NCBI RefSeq assembly: GCF_024508275.1 | Contig: NZ_CP101989.1 | Span: forward strand, 4,054,099 to 4,118,098 | From: Cellulomonas wangsupingiae | GTDB lineage: Bacteria; Actinomycetota; Actinomycetes; Actinomycetales; Cellulomonadaceae | DNA: 64,000 nucleotides | Direction of reading: 5' to 3' | Shown: positions 8,865 through 17,165 of the stretch, in pieces | How the letters are laid out: the number at the start of each line of letters is the position of its first letter | How positions within the stretch are numbered: the stretch's first letter is position 1 | The notes under the pieces: model-generated | What the model was told of the DNA's origin: nothing | What the model saw: only the letters and a program-made list of their open reading frames with translations | Databases searched by the model: none | Translations under genes and position numbers: made by a program

Positions 8865-9580
8865 CAGAACCCCAGGTAGGCGTGTCGGAGGGCCTCGTCA
8901 CCGGCGAGCTCGGCCGCCGGCCGCGACGCGACGACCTCCCCGAGCCCGAGCACGAGGCCCCGGTCGGCGACGGACAGCGCCCCGGCGACGTTCTGCTCGG
9001 CGAGCAGGACGGTGAGCCCGGTGCGGTCGCACAGCTCGCGCAGCGTGCGCATGATCTGGGCGACGACGAGGGGCGCGAGGCCGAGCGACGGTTCGTCGAG
9101 CAGGAGCACGCGGGGCCGGGCGACGAGCGCGCGGGCGATCGCGAGCATCTGCCGCTCGCCGCCGGAGAGCTGGTGGCCGAGGGTCGTGCGGCGTCGCTCG
9201 AGAGGCTCGAAGAGCGCGTACATCTCGGCGAGCGCGGCTCGCAGGCCGGCGGGGTCGCGGCGCCAGAGCCCGCCGAGCCGCAGGTTCTCCTCGACGGTGA
9301 GCTCGGTGATGACGCCGCGCCCCTCGGGCACCTGGGCGAGCCCGCGGCGCACGCGGTCCTCGACGCCGACGCGGGCGAGGTCCCGCCCGTCGAGGTGCAC
9401 GGTGCCGGCCGACGGCGCGAGCAGCCCGGACACGGTCCGCAGCAGCGTGGTCTTGCCGGCGCCGTTGCCGCCGACGAGCGCGACGACGGTGCCGTCGTCG
9501 ACGTCGAACGAGACGCCGTGCAGGACGGGCGCGCCGCCGTAGCCGACGACGAGGTCCCGCACGCTCAGGGCTGCGCTCAT
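8864..9580 (-). CDS. livF: ABC transporter ATP-binding protein LivF
   Basis: A 238-residue nucleotide-binding subunit. Walker A is GGNGAGKTTLL, the Q-loop follows with VPEGRGVITELTVEENL, the ABC signature is LSGGERQMLAIARAL and Walker B is RVLLLDEPSLGLAP. The PEGR segment after the Q-loop is characteristic of LivF. GAGGTGA gives a good ribosome site 7 bp before ATG 9580, and the start overlaps the livG stop as ATGA. Confidence 0.95.
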   Translation of the reverse strand: MSAALSVRDLVVGYGGAPVLHGVSFDVDDGTVVALVGGNGAGKTTLLRTVSGLLAPSAGTVHLDGRDLARVGVEDRVRRGLAQVPEGRGVITELTVEENLRLGGLWRRDPAGLRAALAEMYALFEPLERRRTTLGHQLSGGERQMLAIARALVARPRVLLLDEPSLGLAPLVVAQIMRTLRELCDRTGLTVLLAEQNVAGALSVADRGLVLGLGEVVASRPAAELAGDEALRHAYLGF

Positions 9581-10350
9581 GGGGCGGTCACCTCGATCCC
9601 GAGGTACGCCGCGGTGACGGCGGGGTCACGGCGGACGTCGTCGGGCAGGCCGTCGGCGATGACCCGCCCGAAGTCGAGCACGACGACCCGGTCGCACAGC
9701 CCCATGACGAAGTCGACGTGGTGCTCGACGAGCAGGACCGCGCACCCGGTCGCGGCGACGCGCCGCACGACGGCGTCGAGCTCGGCGATGTCGGCGGCGC
9801 CGAGCCCGCCCGCGGGCTCGTCGAGCAGCAGGAGGCGGGGATCGGCGACGAGCGCGCGCGCGAGGGCGACCTTCTTCTGCTCGGGGTAGGGCAGCGCACC
9901 GACGGGCAGCGCGGCGCGGTCGGCGATCCCGAGGTCGTCGAGCGCCCGGAGCGTGCGGGCTGCGGGGTCGGGTGCGCCGGGGTCGGGGGCGGCGGGGTCA
10001 GGGGTGCCCAGTGCGCCCACCTCGACGTTCTCGAGCACGCTCAGGCCGGGGAACAGCCCGAGACCCTGGAGCGTGCGGGCGACGCCCGCCCGGGCCAGCC
10101 CCGAGGGCGTGCGGGGTGCGGGGCGGCCCGCGACGGTGATCGTCCCGGCGGCGGTGCGGACGAGCCCGCTGACGGCGTTGAACACGGTGGTCTTGCCCGC
10201 GCCGTTCGGCCCGATCAGGCCCACGACCTGGCCGTCGGCGACGTCGAGGTCGACGTCGGTGAGGGCCGCGAGACCGCCGAAGCGCACGGTCAGTCCGCGG
10301 ACCTGCAGTCGCATCGCACCCGCGCGGGCGGGCGCTTCCCGTGGTGGCAT
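9577..10350 (-). CDS. livG: ABC transporter ATP-binding protein LivG
   Basis: First gene of the transporter operon, about 257 residues. Walker A GPNGAGKTTVFNAVSG, a short degenerate signature region (YPEQKKVALARAL, where LSGGQ is replaced by PYPEQ) and Walker B LLLLDEPAGGLG are present. The PYPEQKK form in place of LSGGQ is noticeable but LivG-like proteins often vary here. ATG 10350 is chosen for GGAG 5 bp upstream; an ATG at 10314 (MRLQVRGLTVRFGG) matches the usual family start and is the alternative. A TetR-type operator lies 41-60 bp upstream, so the operon is probably controlled with the other catabolic genes. Confidence 0.92.
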   Translation of the reverse strand: MPPREAPARAGAMRLQVRGLTVRFGGLAALTDVDLDVADGQVVGLIGPNGAGKTTVFNAVSGLVRTAAGTITVAGRPAPRTPSGLARAGVARTLQGLGLFPGLSVLENVEVGALGTPDPAAPDPGAPDPAARTLRALDDLGIADRAALPVGALPYPEQKKVALARALVADPRLLLLDEPAGGLGAADIAELDAVVRRVAATGCAVLLVEHHVDFVMGLCDRVVVLDFGRVIADGLPDDVRRDPAVTAAYLGIEVTAP

Positions 10351-10390
10351 CGGCACTCCGTCGTGTCGGCGTGCTGCGACAGTACAGGAG

Positions 10391-10410
10391 AAACCGACTG
10401 GACGGTATGT
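10391..10410. promoter_or_regulatory. TetR-type operator, copy 2
   Basis: AAACCGACTGGACGGTATGT, matching the other two copies at ACCGAC and CGGTATG. It is the only notable element in the intergenic space between the SDR gene and livG, immediately upstream of livG, and so likely controls the transporter operon. Confidence 0.65.
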
Positions 10411-10452
10411 GTCAGACCAGACGCATTCCCGGACGCCCGCCCGGTACCGCCG

Positions 10453-11184
10453 TCAGGCGTGCGGGACGCCCGCGATCATGCCGCCGTCGACCACGAGCTC
10501 GATGCCCGTCACGTACGCGGACTCGTCGCCGGCGAGGAACAGCACGGCGCCCACGACGTCGTCCGGCACCGCGGGCCGCCCGAGCGGGATCCGCTGGAGC
10601 GTCACGTCGAGCCGCTCCGTCATCGGCGTCAGCACGAAGCCGGGGTGCACCGAGTTGACCCGGATCCCGTCGGCACCGAGCTCGACCGCGAGGGACTTGG
10701 TGAGCCCGCGCACCCCGAACTTCGACGCGACGTACCCGTGCAGACCCGCGTCGCCGCGCATCCCCTCGACCGAGGAGATGTTGATGATCGACCCCCTCCG
10801 GGCCGCCTTCATGACGGGCACGACCGCGCGCACCCCGAGGTAGGTCCCCGTGAGGTTGACCGCGATCACGGCGTCCCACTTCTCCCGGCCGTACCGCTCG
10901 ATCCGGCCGGCGTTCGCGATCCCGGCGTTGTTGACCAGCACGTCCACCCCGCCGAGCCCGACCGCGGCCTCCACCGCGAGCGCCCAGCTGCTCTCCGACG
11001 TCACGTCGAGGTGCACGTACAGCGCGCGCTCCCCGAGCTCGTCCGCGAGCGCGGTCCCCTCCTCGTCGAGCAGGTCCGCGACGACGACGCTCGCGCCGCA
11101 GCCGTGCAGGGCTCGCACGTACGCGGCACCGAGGCCGCGGGCCCCGCCGGAGACGAGGGCCACACGTCCGTCGAGCTGCGTCAT
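10453..11184 (-). CDS. SDR-family oxidoreductase (hydroxysteroid/hydroxyacyl dehydrogenase type)
   Basis: A 243-residue classical short-chain dehydrogenase. The nucleotide-binding glycine motif is SGGARGLG near residue 12, followed by LVNNAG and catalytic Ser in NISSVEG, then Tyr and Lys in GYVASKFG. Asp after the second strand (VVADLL) suggests NAD(H). The C-terminus, VTGIELVVDGGM, is typical. An AGAGGGGACC ribosome site precedes ATG 11184. It lies 37 bp after the quinone oxidoreductase gene and probably ends the operon that starts at 13615. Closest in style to 3-alpha/20-beta-hydroxysteroid dehydrogenases, but the substrate is not determined by sequence. Confidence 0.9.
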   Translation of the reverse strand: MTQLDGRVALVSGGARGLGAAYVRALHGCGASVVVADLLDEEGTALADELGERALYVHLDVTSESSWALAVEAAVGLGGVDVLVNNAGIANAGRIERYGREKWDAVIAVNLTGTYLGVRAVVPVMKAARRGSIINISSVEGMRGDAGLHGYVASKFGVRGLTKSLAVELGADGIRVNSVHPGFVLTPMTERLDVTLQRIPLGRPAVPDDVVGAVLFLAGDESAYVTGIELVVDGGMIAGVPHA

Positions 11185-11221
11185 CGTGGTCCCCTCTGCA
11201 GTCGGTCCCAGCCCGGTCGCG

Positions 11222-12202
11222 TCAGTCCTGGACGCGGACCACGAGGCGGCCCGTGGTGCTCCCGGCGGCGAGCCGGGCGACCGCGTCGGCGGCGTCGGTG
11301 AACGGGACCACGTCGCTGACCTGCGGCACGACGGCGCCGGCGTCCGCGAGCCACGTCAGCTCGGCGTGCGCGGCGGTGACGAGGTCCGGGCGGGTGCGCG
11401 CGTAGAGCCCCCAGTGCAGACCGTGCACGGTGTAGTTCTTCACCAGCAGGTGCGCGGCACGGATGTCCTGGATGGTCCCGCCGGCGAACCCGACCACGAC
11501 GATCCGCCCCTCGAACGCGACCGACTTCGTCGACGCGACGAACGCGTCCCCGCCGACCGGGTCGTACACGACGTCGGCCCCGGCACCGCCGGTCTCGGCA
11601 CGCACCGCGTCCGCGACGTCCTGCACGGACCGGTCGATGACGACGTGCGCCCCGGCACGGCGCGCGGCGTCGGCCTTGGCGGCGCTCCCGACGACCCCGA
11701 TGACGCGGGCACCGGCCGCGGCGCCGAGCTGGACCGCCGCGGTGCCGACCCCGCCTGCCGCGGCGTGCACGAGCAGGGTCTCCCCGCGCTGGAGCGCCGC
11801 ACGCCGGTGCAGCCCGAACCACCCGGTCTGGTAGGCGATCGTGAAGGCGGACGCCTGGGCGTCGTCGAGCGCGTCGGGCGCCGCGAAGACCTCGTGGGCG
11901 TCGAGCACCGCGAGCTCGGCGAGCACCCCGATGTGGGAGCCGACGACGCGCTGCCCGACGTCCACGTGCGTGACGCCGGCGCCGACCGCGAGGACCTCCC
12001 CGCACAGCTCGATGCCGGGCACGAACGGCAGCGGCGGGCGCACCTGGTACTCCCCGCGCGCGAGCAGCACGTCCGGGAAGTTCACGGCGACCGCCCGCAC
12101 CCGCACGAGCACCTGCCCGTCGCCCGCGACGGGGTCGGGGAGGTCGACGAGCCGCAGGACGTCCGCGGGCTCCCCGTGGGCCGTGACGTGCCAGGCGCGC
12201 AC
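11222..12202 (-). CDS. NADPH:quinone oxidoreductase-like zinc-free MDR protein
   Basis: A 326-residue medium-chain dehydrogenase/reductase. The N-terminal GroES-like domain contains VRAVAVNFPDVLLARGEYQ and VPGIELCGEV, where zinc-ligand cysteines of alcohol dehydrogenases are absent. The Rossmann part has HAAAGGVGTAAVQLG. The segment TVHGLHWGLYA is typical of the quinone-reductase/enoyl-reductase branch common in acyl-CoA clusters. GTG 12202 is preferred, with GAGGG about 8 bp upstream and a 5-bp gap from the TetR stop. It may act as an enoyl or quinone reductase in the pathway. Confidence 0.88.
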   Translation of the reverse strand: MRAWHVTAHGEPADVLRLVDLPDPVAGDGQVLVRVRAVAVNFPDVLLARGEYQVRPPLPFVPGIELCGEVLAVGAGVTHVDVGQRVVGSHIGVLAELAVLDAHEVFAAPDALDDAQASAFTIAYQTGWFGLHRRAALQRGETLLVHAAAGGVGTAAVQLGAAAGARVIGVVGSAAKADAARRAGAHVVIDRSVQDVADAVRAETGGAGADVVYDPVGGDAFVASTKSVAFEGRIVVVGFAGGTIQDIRAAHLLVKNYTVHGLHWGLYARTRPDLVTAAHAELTWLADAGAVVPQVSDVVPFTDAADAVARLAAGSTTGRLVVRVQD

Positions 12203-12207
12203 GGCGG

Positions 12208-12840
12208 TCAGCCCTCGACCGCGGAGGCGGCGTGCGGCCGGACCGCAGGGGCTGACCCGGCCGACGCGGCCGAGATCGAGACGAGGAACAGGTCGGTGAG
12301 CTGGTTCGCGAGCACGGTCTTGTCCTCCGGGCCTTCGGGGCTGTACCAGTGGGAGAGGTAGTGCACGTCCGAGAAGAAGTGCGCGACGAGCACCGCGACG
12401 GGGACGTCGGTGCGGTAGAGGTCCTCGGCCTGACCGGCCTCGATGAGGCCGGCGAACGTGTCGTGGTACGCGCGGCGGCGGCGGGTGACCTCCTGCTGGC
12501 GCGGTGCCGAGAGCATGTGCGCGCTGCGGAAGAACACGGTGCCCTCGAGCAGGTGGTCGACGGACGTCTCGATGACGTCGACGCACACCGCGCGCAGGGT
12601 CTCGGCGGTCGGCTCGCCGCGCTCGACGATCGCGTTGAGGTGCTCGGTCTGGAGCGACAGCAGACGCTCGTAGATGCCGAACAGCAGGTCGTCCTTGGAC
12701 TGGAAGTAGTGGTACAGCGCGCCCTTGGTCACGCCTGCCGCCTCGACCACCTGCTGCACGGAGGTGTTCGCGTACCCCCGGGACGCGAAGAGCTCGACCG
12801 CCGCCCGGGTCACGTCGTCCACCACGCTCGTCTGCTTCAT
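12208..12840 (-). CDS. TetR-family transcriptional regulator
   Basis: A 210-residue repressor. Its N-terminal DNA-binding domain includes AAVELFASRGYANTSVQQV and GVTKGALYHYFQSKDDLLF, the classic TetR helix-turn-helix; the rest is a variable all-helical ligand domain. ATG 12840 is chosen, with GAGG 8 bp upstream; the open frame extends upstream into the preceding gene and is not used. It is embedded between the FabG-like SDR and the quinone reductase in one operon whose promoter region carries operator copy 3. Autoregulation and control of the livG and phosphotransferase promoters through the same operator is the simplest reading, similar to fatty-acid-responsive KstR/FadR-like TetRs. Confidence 0.93.
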   Translation of the reverse strand: MKQTSVVDDVTRAAVELFASRGYANTSVQQVVEAAGVTKGALYHYFQSKDDLLFGIYERLLSLQTEHLNAIVERGEPTAETLRAVCVDVIETSVDHLLEGTVFFRSAHMLSAPRQQEVTRRRRAYHDTFAGLIEAGQAEDLYRTDVPVAVLVAHFFSDVHYLSHWYSPEGPEDKTVLANQLTDLFLVSISAASAGSAPAVRPHAASAVEG

Positions 12841-12850
12841 CCGCACATCC

Positions 12851-13615
12851 TCACCCCATCGGCGCCACGGAGGCGCCACCGTCGATCACGAGCGTCTGAC
12901 CGGTCACCCAGCCGGCGTCGTCGGACAGCAGGAACGCCGCGGGGCCGGCGACGTCGACGGGCTCGCCGAGCCGGCGCAGCGGATAGCGCGCGGCGACCTC
13001 CTGCTCGCGACCCTCGTAGAGGGCGGCGCCGAGCCTGGTCCGCACGACCGCGGGAGCCACCGCGTTGACCCGGACCCGCGGGGCGAGCTCGACCGCGAGC
13101 TGCTTGGTGAGGTTCATGAGCCCGGCCTTGGAGACGCCGTAGAACGCGATGCCGGGGCTGGCCGTGAGCCCGGCGGCCGACGCGGTGCTGAGCACCGACG
13201 CCCCCTCGCCCGTCCCGAGCCCGGCGGCGACCGCGTCGCGCGTCCACTCGAGGGCCGCGACGACGTTGACGGCGAGGATCTTGTGCACCGCCGCGAGCTC
13301 GATCTCCAGCGCCGGGCCGTAGACCGGGTTGATGCCGGCGTTGTTCACGAGGTGGTCGAGGCGCCCGAACCGCTCGACCGTCGCGGCGATCGCCGCGGTG
13401 CGGTGCTCGGGGTCGTCGACCTTCCCGGCGACGCCCAGCACCCGCTCGGCCCCGCGGTGGGCCGACAGGGTGGCGACGGCGGCGTCGAGCGCGTCCTGCT
13501 TGCGGCCCGTGAGGACCACGGACGCGCCCTCGGCGAGGAGCCGCTCGGCGATCGCGAACCCGATGCCGCGGCTCGCGCCGGTGACCAGGGCGACCCTGCC
13601 CTCGAACCGCTGCAT
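12851..13615 (-). CDS. SDR-family oxidoreductase (FabG-like)
   Basis: A 254-residue short-chain dehydrogenase. TGASRGIG binds cofactor, TGRKQD follows the second strand (Arg/Lys suggests NADPH), LVNNAGIN is the structural motif, and the active site is STASAAG with YGVSKAG. It reduces a 3-oxoacyl thioester or oxidises a hydroxyl in the forward catabolic direction. First gene of the leftward operon SDR-TetR-QOR-SDR. Operator copy 3 is 30-49 bp upstream of ATG 13615. Confidence 0.92.
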   Translation of the reverse strand: MQRFEGRVALVTGASRGIGFAIAERLLAEGASVVLTGRKQDALDAAVATLSAHRGAERVLGVAGKVDDPEHRTAAIAATVERFGRLDHLVNNAGINPVYGPALEIELAAVHKILAVNVVAALEWTRDAVAAGLGTGEGASVLSTASAAGLTASPGIAFYGVSKAGLMNLTKQLAVELAPRVRVNAVAPAVVRTRLGAALYEGREQEVAARYPLRRLGEPVDVAGPAAFLLSDDAGWVTGQTLVIDGGASVAPMG

Positions 13616-13644
13616 CGCACGCCTCTCCGTGGAGGTCAGATCAC

Positions 13645-13664
13645 AGACCGACCGTCCGGTATGT
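13645..13664. promoter_or_regulatory. TetR-type operator, copy 3
   Basis: AGACCGACCGTCCGGTATGT, inner inverted repeat ACCG-N6-CGGT, aligned with copies at 1346 and 10391. It precedes the SDR-TetR operon and would give autoregulation. Confidence 0.65.
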
Positions 13665-13851
13665 GTCGTGAGGGAGCGTACACGACGCCCAGGACAACCT
13701 GGTCATCACCGTGATGGCTCCCCGCTGGGGGCCATCGACAGCTTCGGGGCGCGCCAGTCGATCTCCGGCTCGAGAGGCACAGGGCTGAGCACGAGCAGGT
13801 GACACCCACCTGCGCGTCTGCTACGGGGAACGCCCCGGAGCGTCGTGCAGC

Positions 13852-15168
13852 TCAGAGGCCGTCGGCCGTCGATGTGGACGCGTCACCGAGTCGTGCGCCC
13901 CACAAGCGGGAGCCGACCGTGACGGCCGTCGCGACCACCAGAGCCCCACCCGCGACGACAAGTGCCGCCCCGTACCCCGCGGCGTCCCCGAGAAGACCAC
14001 CCAGCGGCGCAGCCACGACGATCATCGCGCGGTTGATCGAGCGCATCGTGGCGTTCATCCGGCCCTGCAGCGCGTCCGGCGTCGCGGTCTGGCGGTACGC
14101 CAGCTCGTTCGTGTTCTCCGCGCCCATGCACAGCCCGAGCAGCAGCTGCCCCAGTGCGAACACCACCCACGCCGGACCACCGCCCCACCCGCCGGCGGCC
14201 GGCCCCTCGTGCATCGCCACGGGCGAGAGCGCCATGAGCCCCCACGCGATCCCCGTCCCGAACCGTGCGACGACGATGACGCGGCCCGCACCGAACCGTC
14301 GTCCGAGCCGGACCGCGACGGACGCGCCTACCAGCGCCCCCAGCCCGGCAACCGAGAGCGCCAGGCCGAGCGTCCCCGCACTCAGGTGCAACGTCCTGTA
14401 CGCGAACGGCACCATCACCGCTCCCGCGACGGCCGAGCAGGCGAACCACGCGTGCGTGCTCAGCGCGAGCGGACGCAGCGTCGGGTGACGGTAGACCCAG
14501 CGCACACCCTCCCGGATCTCGGTCCCGATGCTGCGGAGCCGGGCGTTCGACCTCCGCTCCACAGCGGGCTCGTCAACCTTGACCGTCGCCAGGAGGATCG
14601 CGGACGCCAGATAGCTGACGGCGTCGACGAGCACCGTGAGCGGCGCACCCAACAAGCGGACGAGGCCGCCGGCGAGGGCAGGGCCGCTGACCTGGGCGAC
14701 CGCATCCGACTGATCGAGCCGGGCGTGTGCCGATCCCAGCAGCGTGGTCGGCACGACGCGGGGCACGAACGACTGGAACGCTGCATCACCCACCAGCGTG
14801 CACAGCCCGAACACGGCCATGAGGACGACGAGCCACCCCACGCCGAGGTGCCCCGTCATGGACAGCGCAGGGATCGCTCCGAGCGCGACCGCGCTCAGCA
14901 GGTCGGTGGCAACCAGCACCGGACGGCGCCGCATCCGGTCCACCATCACGCCGGCCAGCAGCCCGAACACGAGGTACGGCACCCAGCGGGCCGCATTGAC
15001 CAGCCCGACGTCGACGGCGTCGCCGTCCAGCGCGTCCACGACGATGAACGGCACTGCGAAGGTCGTCACGAAGCTGCCGAACGCTGAGACCGTCGAGGCG
15101 CTCCACAGCCGACCGAACCCGCGGACGCCGCGCAGCGTCATCGTCTGCGTCGGTCGGTCGTCGGTCAC
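13852..15168 (-). CDS. MFS transporter (EntS/MFS_3-like exporter)
   Basis: A 438-residue, twelve-span major facilitator. It opens with GFGRLWSASTVSAFGSFV and has the loop 2-3 signature GVMVDRMRRRPVLVATD, both typical of the MFS_3/enterobactin-exporter-like branch. The end of the first half carries the DAVSYL motif. GTG 15168 lacks a clear ribosome site; ATG 15141 is an alternative start. It stands alone and is not part of the catabolic operon. Substrate unknown; export of a drug or siderophore is the family role. Confidence 0.87.
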   Translation of the reverse strand: MTDDRPTQTMTLRGVRGFGRLWSASTVSAFGSFVTTFAVPFIVVDALDGDAVDVGLVNAARWVPYLVFGLLAGVMVDRMRRRPVLVATDLLSAVALGAIPALSMTGHLGVGWLVVLMAVFGLCTLVGDAAFQSFVPRVVPTTLLGSAHARLDQSDAVAQVSGPALAGGLVRLLGAPLTVLVDAVSYLASAILLATVKVDEPAVERRSNARLRSIGTEIREGVRWVYRHPTLRPLALSTHAWFACSAVAGAVMVPFAYRTLHLSAGTLGLALSVAGLGALVGASVAVRLGRRFGAGRVIVVARFGTGIAWGLMALSPVAMHEGPAAGGWGGGPAWVVFALGQLLLGLCMGAENTNELAYRQTATPDALQGRMNATMRSINRAMIVVAAPLGGLLGDAAGYGAALVVAGGALVVATAVTVGSRLWGARLGDASTSTADGL

Positions 15169-15389
15169 CGCTGATGTCTATCGCACGCGACAGCGTGTCG
15201 ATGCGTAGCGGCCCAGTGCTGGTGCCGTCGGCGAGCTGGACGGTGACGGTCGCATCAGGGTCCTTCCGATCTCGGAGCCCTTCTCCACTAGCGGTCGTCG
15301 TGACCGTGGGCCATGATCCGGTTGCTCCCGAATCACCCGAATCATCCGATCCTCCGGCTGGCCCGCCGGACCCCTTCCCTGGAGTGCCC

Positions 15390-15593
15390 ATGCTCGCGCT
15401 CGTCGCTGCCGCGATCTTCGCCCTCGCCCTGCTCCTCGACCTCGTCGAGGCGAACCTCGGGGACGCGTTCACCCCCCAGACGCTGATGTTCGTCGGCCTG
15501 TTCCTCCTCGCGCTGCACCTGGGAGGAGTCGGCGGCGCGTCGCCGGTGAACGGCGGCTGGCGGGGGCGTGGGGGAAGCTCCCGCCGGCGGTAG
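15390..15593 (+). CDS. small two-span membrane protein
   Basis: A 67-residue protein with two hydrophobic helices (LALVAAAIFALALLLDLV and TLMFVGLFLLALHLGGV) joined by a short polar turn, and a basic Gly/Arg tail. Similar short proteins are common in Cellulomonas-like genomes with no known role. GGAG 5 bp before ATG 15390 decides the start; the frame continues upstream but looks non-coding. A strong hairpin follows 39 bp after the stop. Confidence 0.6.
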   Translation: MLALVAAAIFALALLLDLVEANLGDAFTPQTLMFVGLFLLALHLGGVGGASPVNGGWRGRGGSSRRR

Positions 15594-15631
15594 GGGCTCG
15601 TACCACCCGCTCCCGTCATCACGCCGGAATG

Positions 15632-15675
15632 CACCAAGAGGTCACGACGCGCTCCGCGCGTTCGTGGCCTCTTGG
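15632..15675. terminator. strong hairpin, probable terminator
   Basis: Stem of about 21 bp, CACCAAGAGG... pairing with ...CCTCTTGGTG, with one mismatch and one bulged base. It lies just after the small membrane protein gene and also faces the convergent gene at 15937. No T-run follows. Confidence 0.6.
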
Positions 15676-15716
15676 TGGCCCCGGGAGGAGCCGCACGGGC
15701 AGCTCATTCTCGCCTC

Positions 15717-15816
15717 AGTCAAACAATGTCGAGATGCAGCACACAGACGGATCGTTGGGATGCGACGCACGTCGAACACTGAGGTGTCGTGCACCGCGGT
15801 CGGTCAAAGTACGGCG
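15717..15816 (+). repeat. dispersed accessory-zone repeat, copy R1
   Basis: AGTCAAAC at 15717-15724 is followed by TGTCGAGATGCA at 15727-15738. AGGTGTCGTGCA (15782-15793) and CGGTCAAAGTACGGCG (15801-15816) follow. The same words recur at 18299-18362, 19271-19316 and 20850-20874 in varying order and orientation. The 340-bp gap 15594-15936 holds only this repeat and the hairpin. Confidence 0.55.
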
Positions 15817-15936
15817 TGGTTGACGAGTGCCGACATGGCGACGCATCGCCAGCGCCTGATGCTGCGTGATCTCGTCTCGGGCGAGTGATGCCACCGTGCG
15901 GCGTAGAAGCCGTCTGTCAGCGTGGTGCCCTGTCCG

Positions 15937-16704
15937 TCAGCGTTCCTCCGGGAACTCGTGCGCCTGCGCCTGGGCGAGGGTGCGCTCACGGCCCGGCACG
16001 CCACGCCCGCCGACCAGCTCGACGAGCACCCCCCACCGGTCCGGGGCGTAGAAGCTCTCGTCGTGGAGGCGGATGCCGAGCGAGTCCGCGACGCGCAGGA
16101 GAGACGCCCGGGAGAACTTGTCCTGCGTGCGTCGAGCCTCGCGGTCCAGGGGGTCGGGAAGCGGCCACTCCTCGTCCGGCTCGGTGAGCTCCCAGCGGTG
16201 ACCCGTGTCCGACACCTGCACCTTCACGCTCGAGCCGCGCACACCCCACTTCGCGCTCGGATCCGGGTCGAACACCGCGACCCCGCGTGCCCCCCACCAC
16301 CCTGTTCTGGTCCGGCGGTCGAACGTCTGCGGGGAGTCCACGACGCCGACCGCGCGCATGCCGCCCGGCTGCGCGGCCATCCCTCCCGCGTCGCTGATCG
16401 CCTCGCTCCCGCGCCACGAGTTGTCCAGCATGGCCGTCCAGCGCGCACCGGCGGTCGGCAGCAGAAGGTAGCGCGTCACGTACGCCGTCCTCAGCGGCAG
16501 CAGGGTGCCCAGCAGCTCCGGGAGCGCGCCCTCGACACGCCGCGTGCGCAAGACGCCGCCGGTGAGCTCGGTCGTGGCACGGCCACGCCAGGACACGAGC
16601 ACGTCCGCGCACGTCGCGGCATCCGCCGCGAGGAACGTGATGCCGTGCGTCACCGGGAACCACGCATCGTCGAGCAGGTACCGCTCACCCGTCCCATCGA
16701 CCAT
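15937..16704 (-). CDS. hypothetical protein
   Basis: I do not recognise this 255-residue protein. It is soluble, with no signal peptide or membrane span, and rich in Trp (SWRG, TGWWG, NSWRG, DRWGV). From ATG 16704 it reads MVDGTGERYLLDDAWFPVTH; the frame opens further upstream to 16725. Codon use is like that of neighbours, which suggests a real gene. It lies in the repeat-rich accessory zone beside another orphan (17166) and decayed genes. No function is proposed. Confidence 0.6.
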   Translation of the reverse strand: MVDGTGERYLLDDAWFPVTHGITFLAADAATCADVLVSWRGRATTELTGGVLRTRRVEGALPELLGTLLPLRTAYVTRYLLLPTAGARWTAMLDNSWRGSEAISDAGGMAAQPGGMRAVGVVDSPQTFDRRTRTGWWGARGVAVFDPDPSAKWGVRGSSVKVQVSDTGHRWELTEPDEEWPLPDPLDREARRTQDKFSRASLLRVADSLGIRLHDESFYAPDRWGVLVELVGGRGVPGRERTLAQAQAHEFPEER

Positions 16705-17047
16705 GGCGGATCTTCTCACTCGCACGCGTGGCCACCCGCTCGCGTGCGGTCGGCGCGTTGGGCGCGGGAAAGTCTGCCGATCCGGGCACGGTGCGTCGGC
16801 GATACGTCAACGCGTGGCGCCATTCCGACCAGGCTGCCGCTCGGCACCCCACCCGCAGGCCCACGCGACGGACTTCGCCGATAGGTGCAGGCGCCAGGCC
16901 ACAGCAGTCAGGGACGCAGAACCGCTGAAGTGACCACCAGAACCAGTCCGCGTCGGGGAGCAGTGAGGCGACGGAGGTCCACCCGCCCGGCGGGTAGTCT
17001 CCCGGGCTGACCATCCTCCAGACCTCGCCTCCGACGCCGTTTGTCAC
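16685..17047 (-). pseudogene. possible remnant of a small FCxxxCCG-type protein
   Basis: The minus-strand frame contains ADWFWWSLQRFCVPDCCGL, which recalls the start of small actinobacterial proteins of the DUF6331 type. The sequence after this becomes Arg-rich and low in coding character, and the 3' end overlaps the start of the gene at 15937-16704. A decayed or truncated gene is the likeliest reading, held with low confidence. Otherwise the 16705-17165 gap shows nothing. Confidence 0.25.
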
Positions 17048-17165
17048 GCGGGCGGAGTACGAGGAGCGGTCCGACCGCGCACGCGAGTTTCTCCGCAGTA
17101 CCGCACCGGCCGTGACATTCTCGCGCCAGGACGCGTCGCGACGGCGCGCGGCGAGGGAGGGACCT

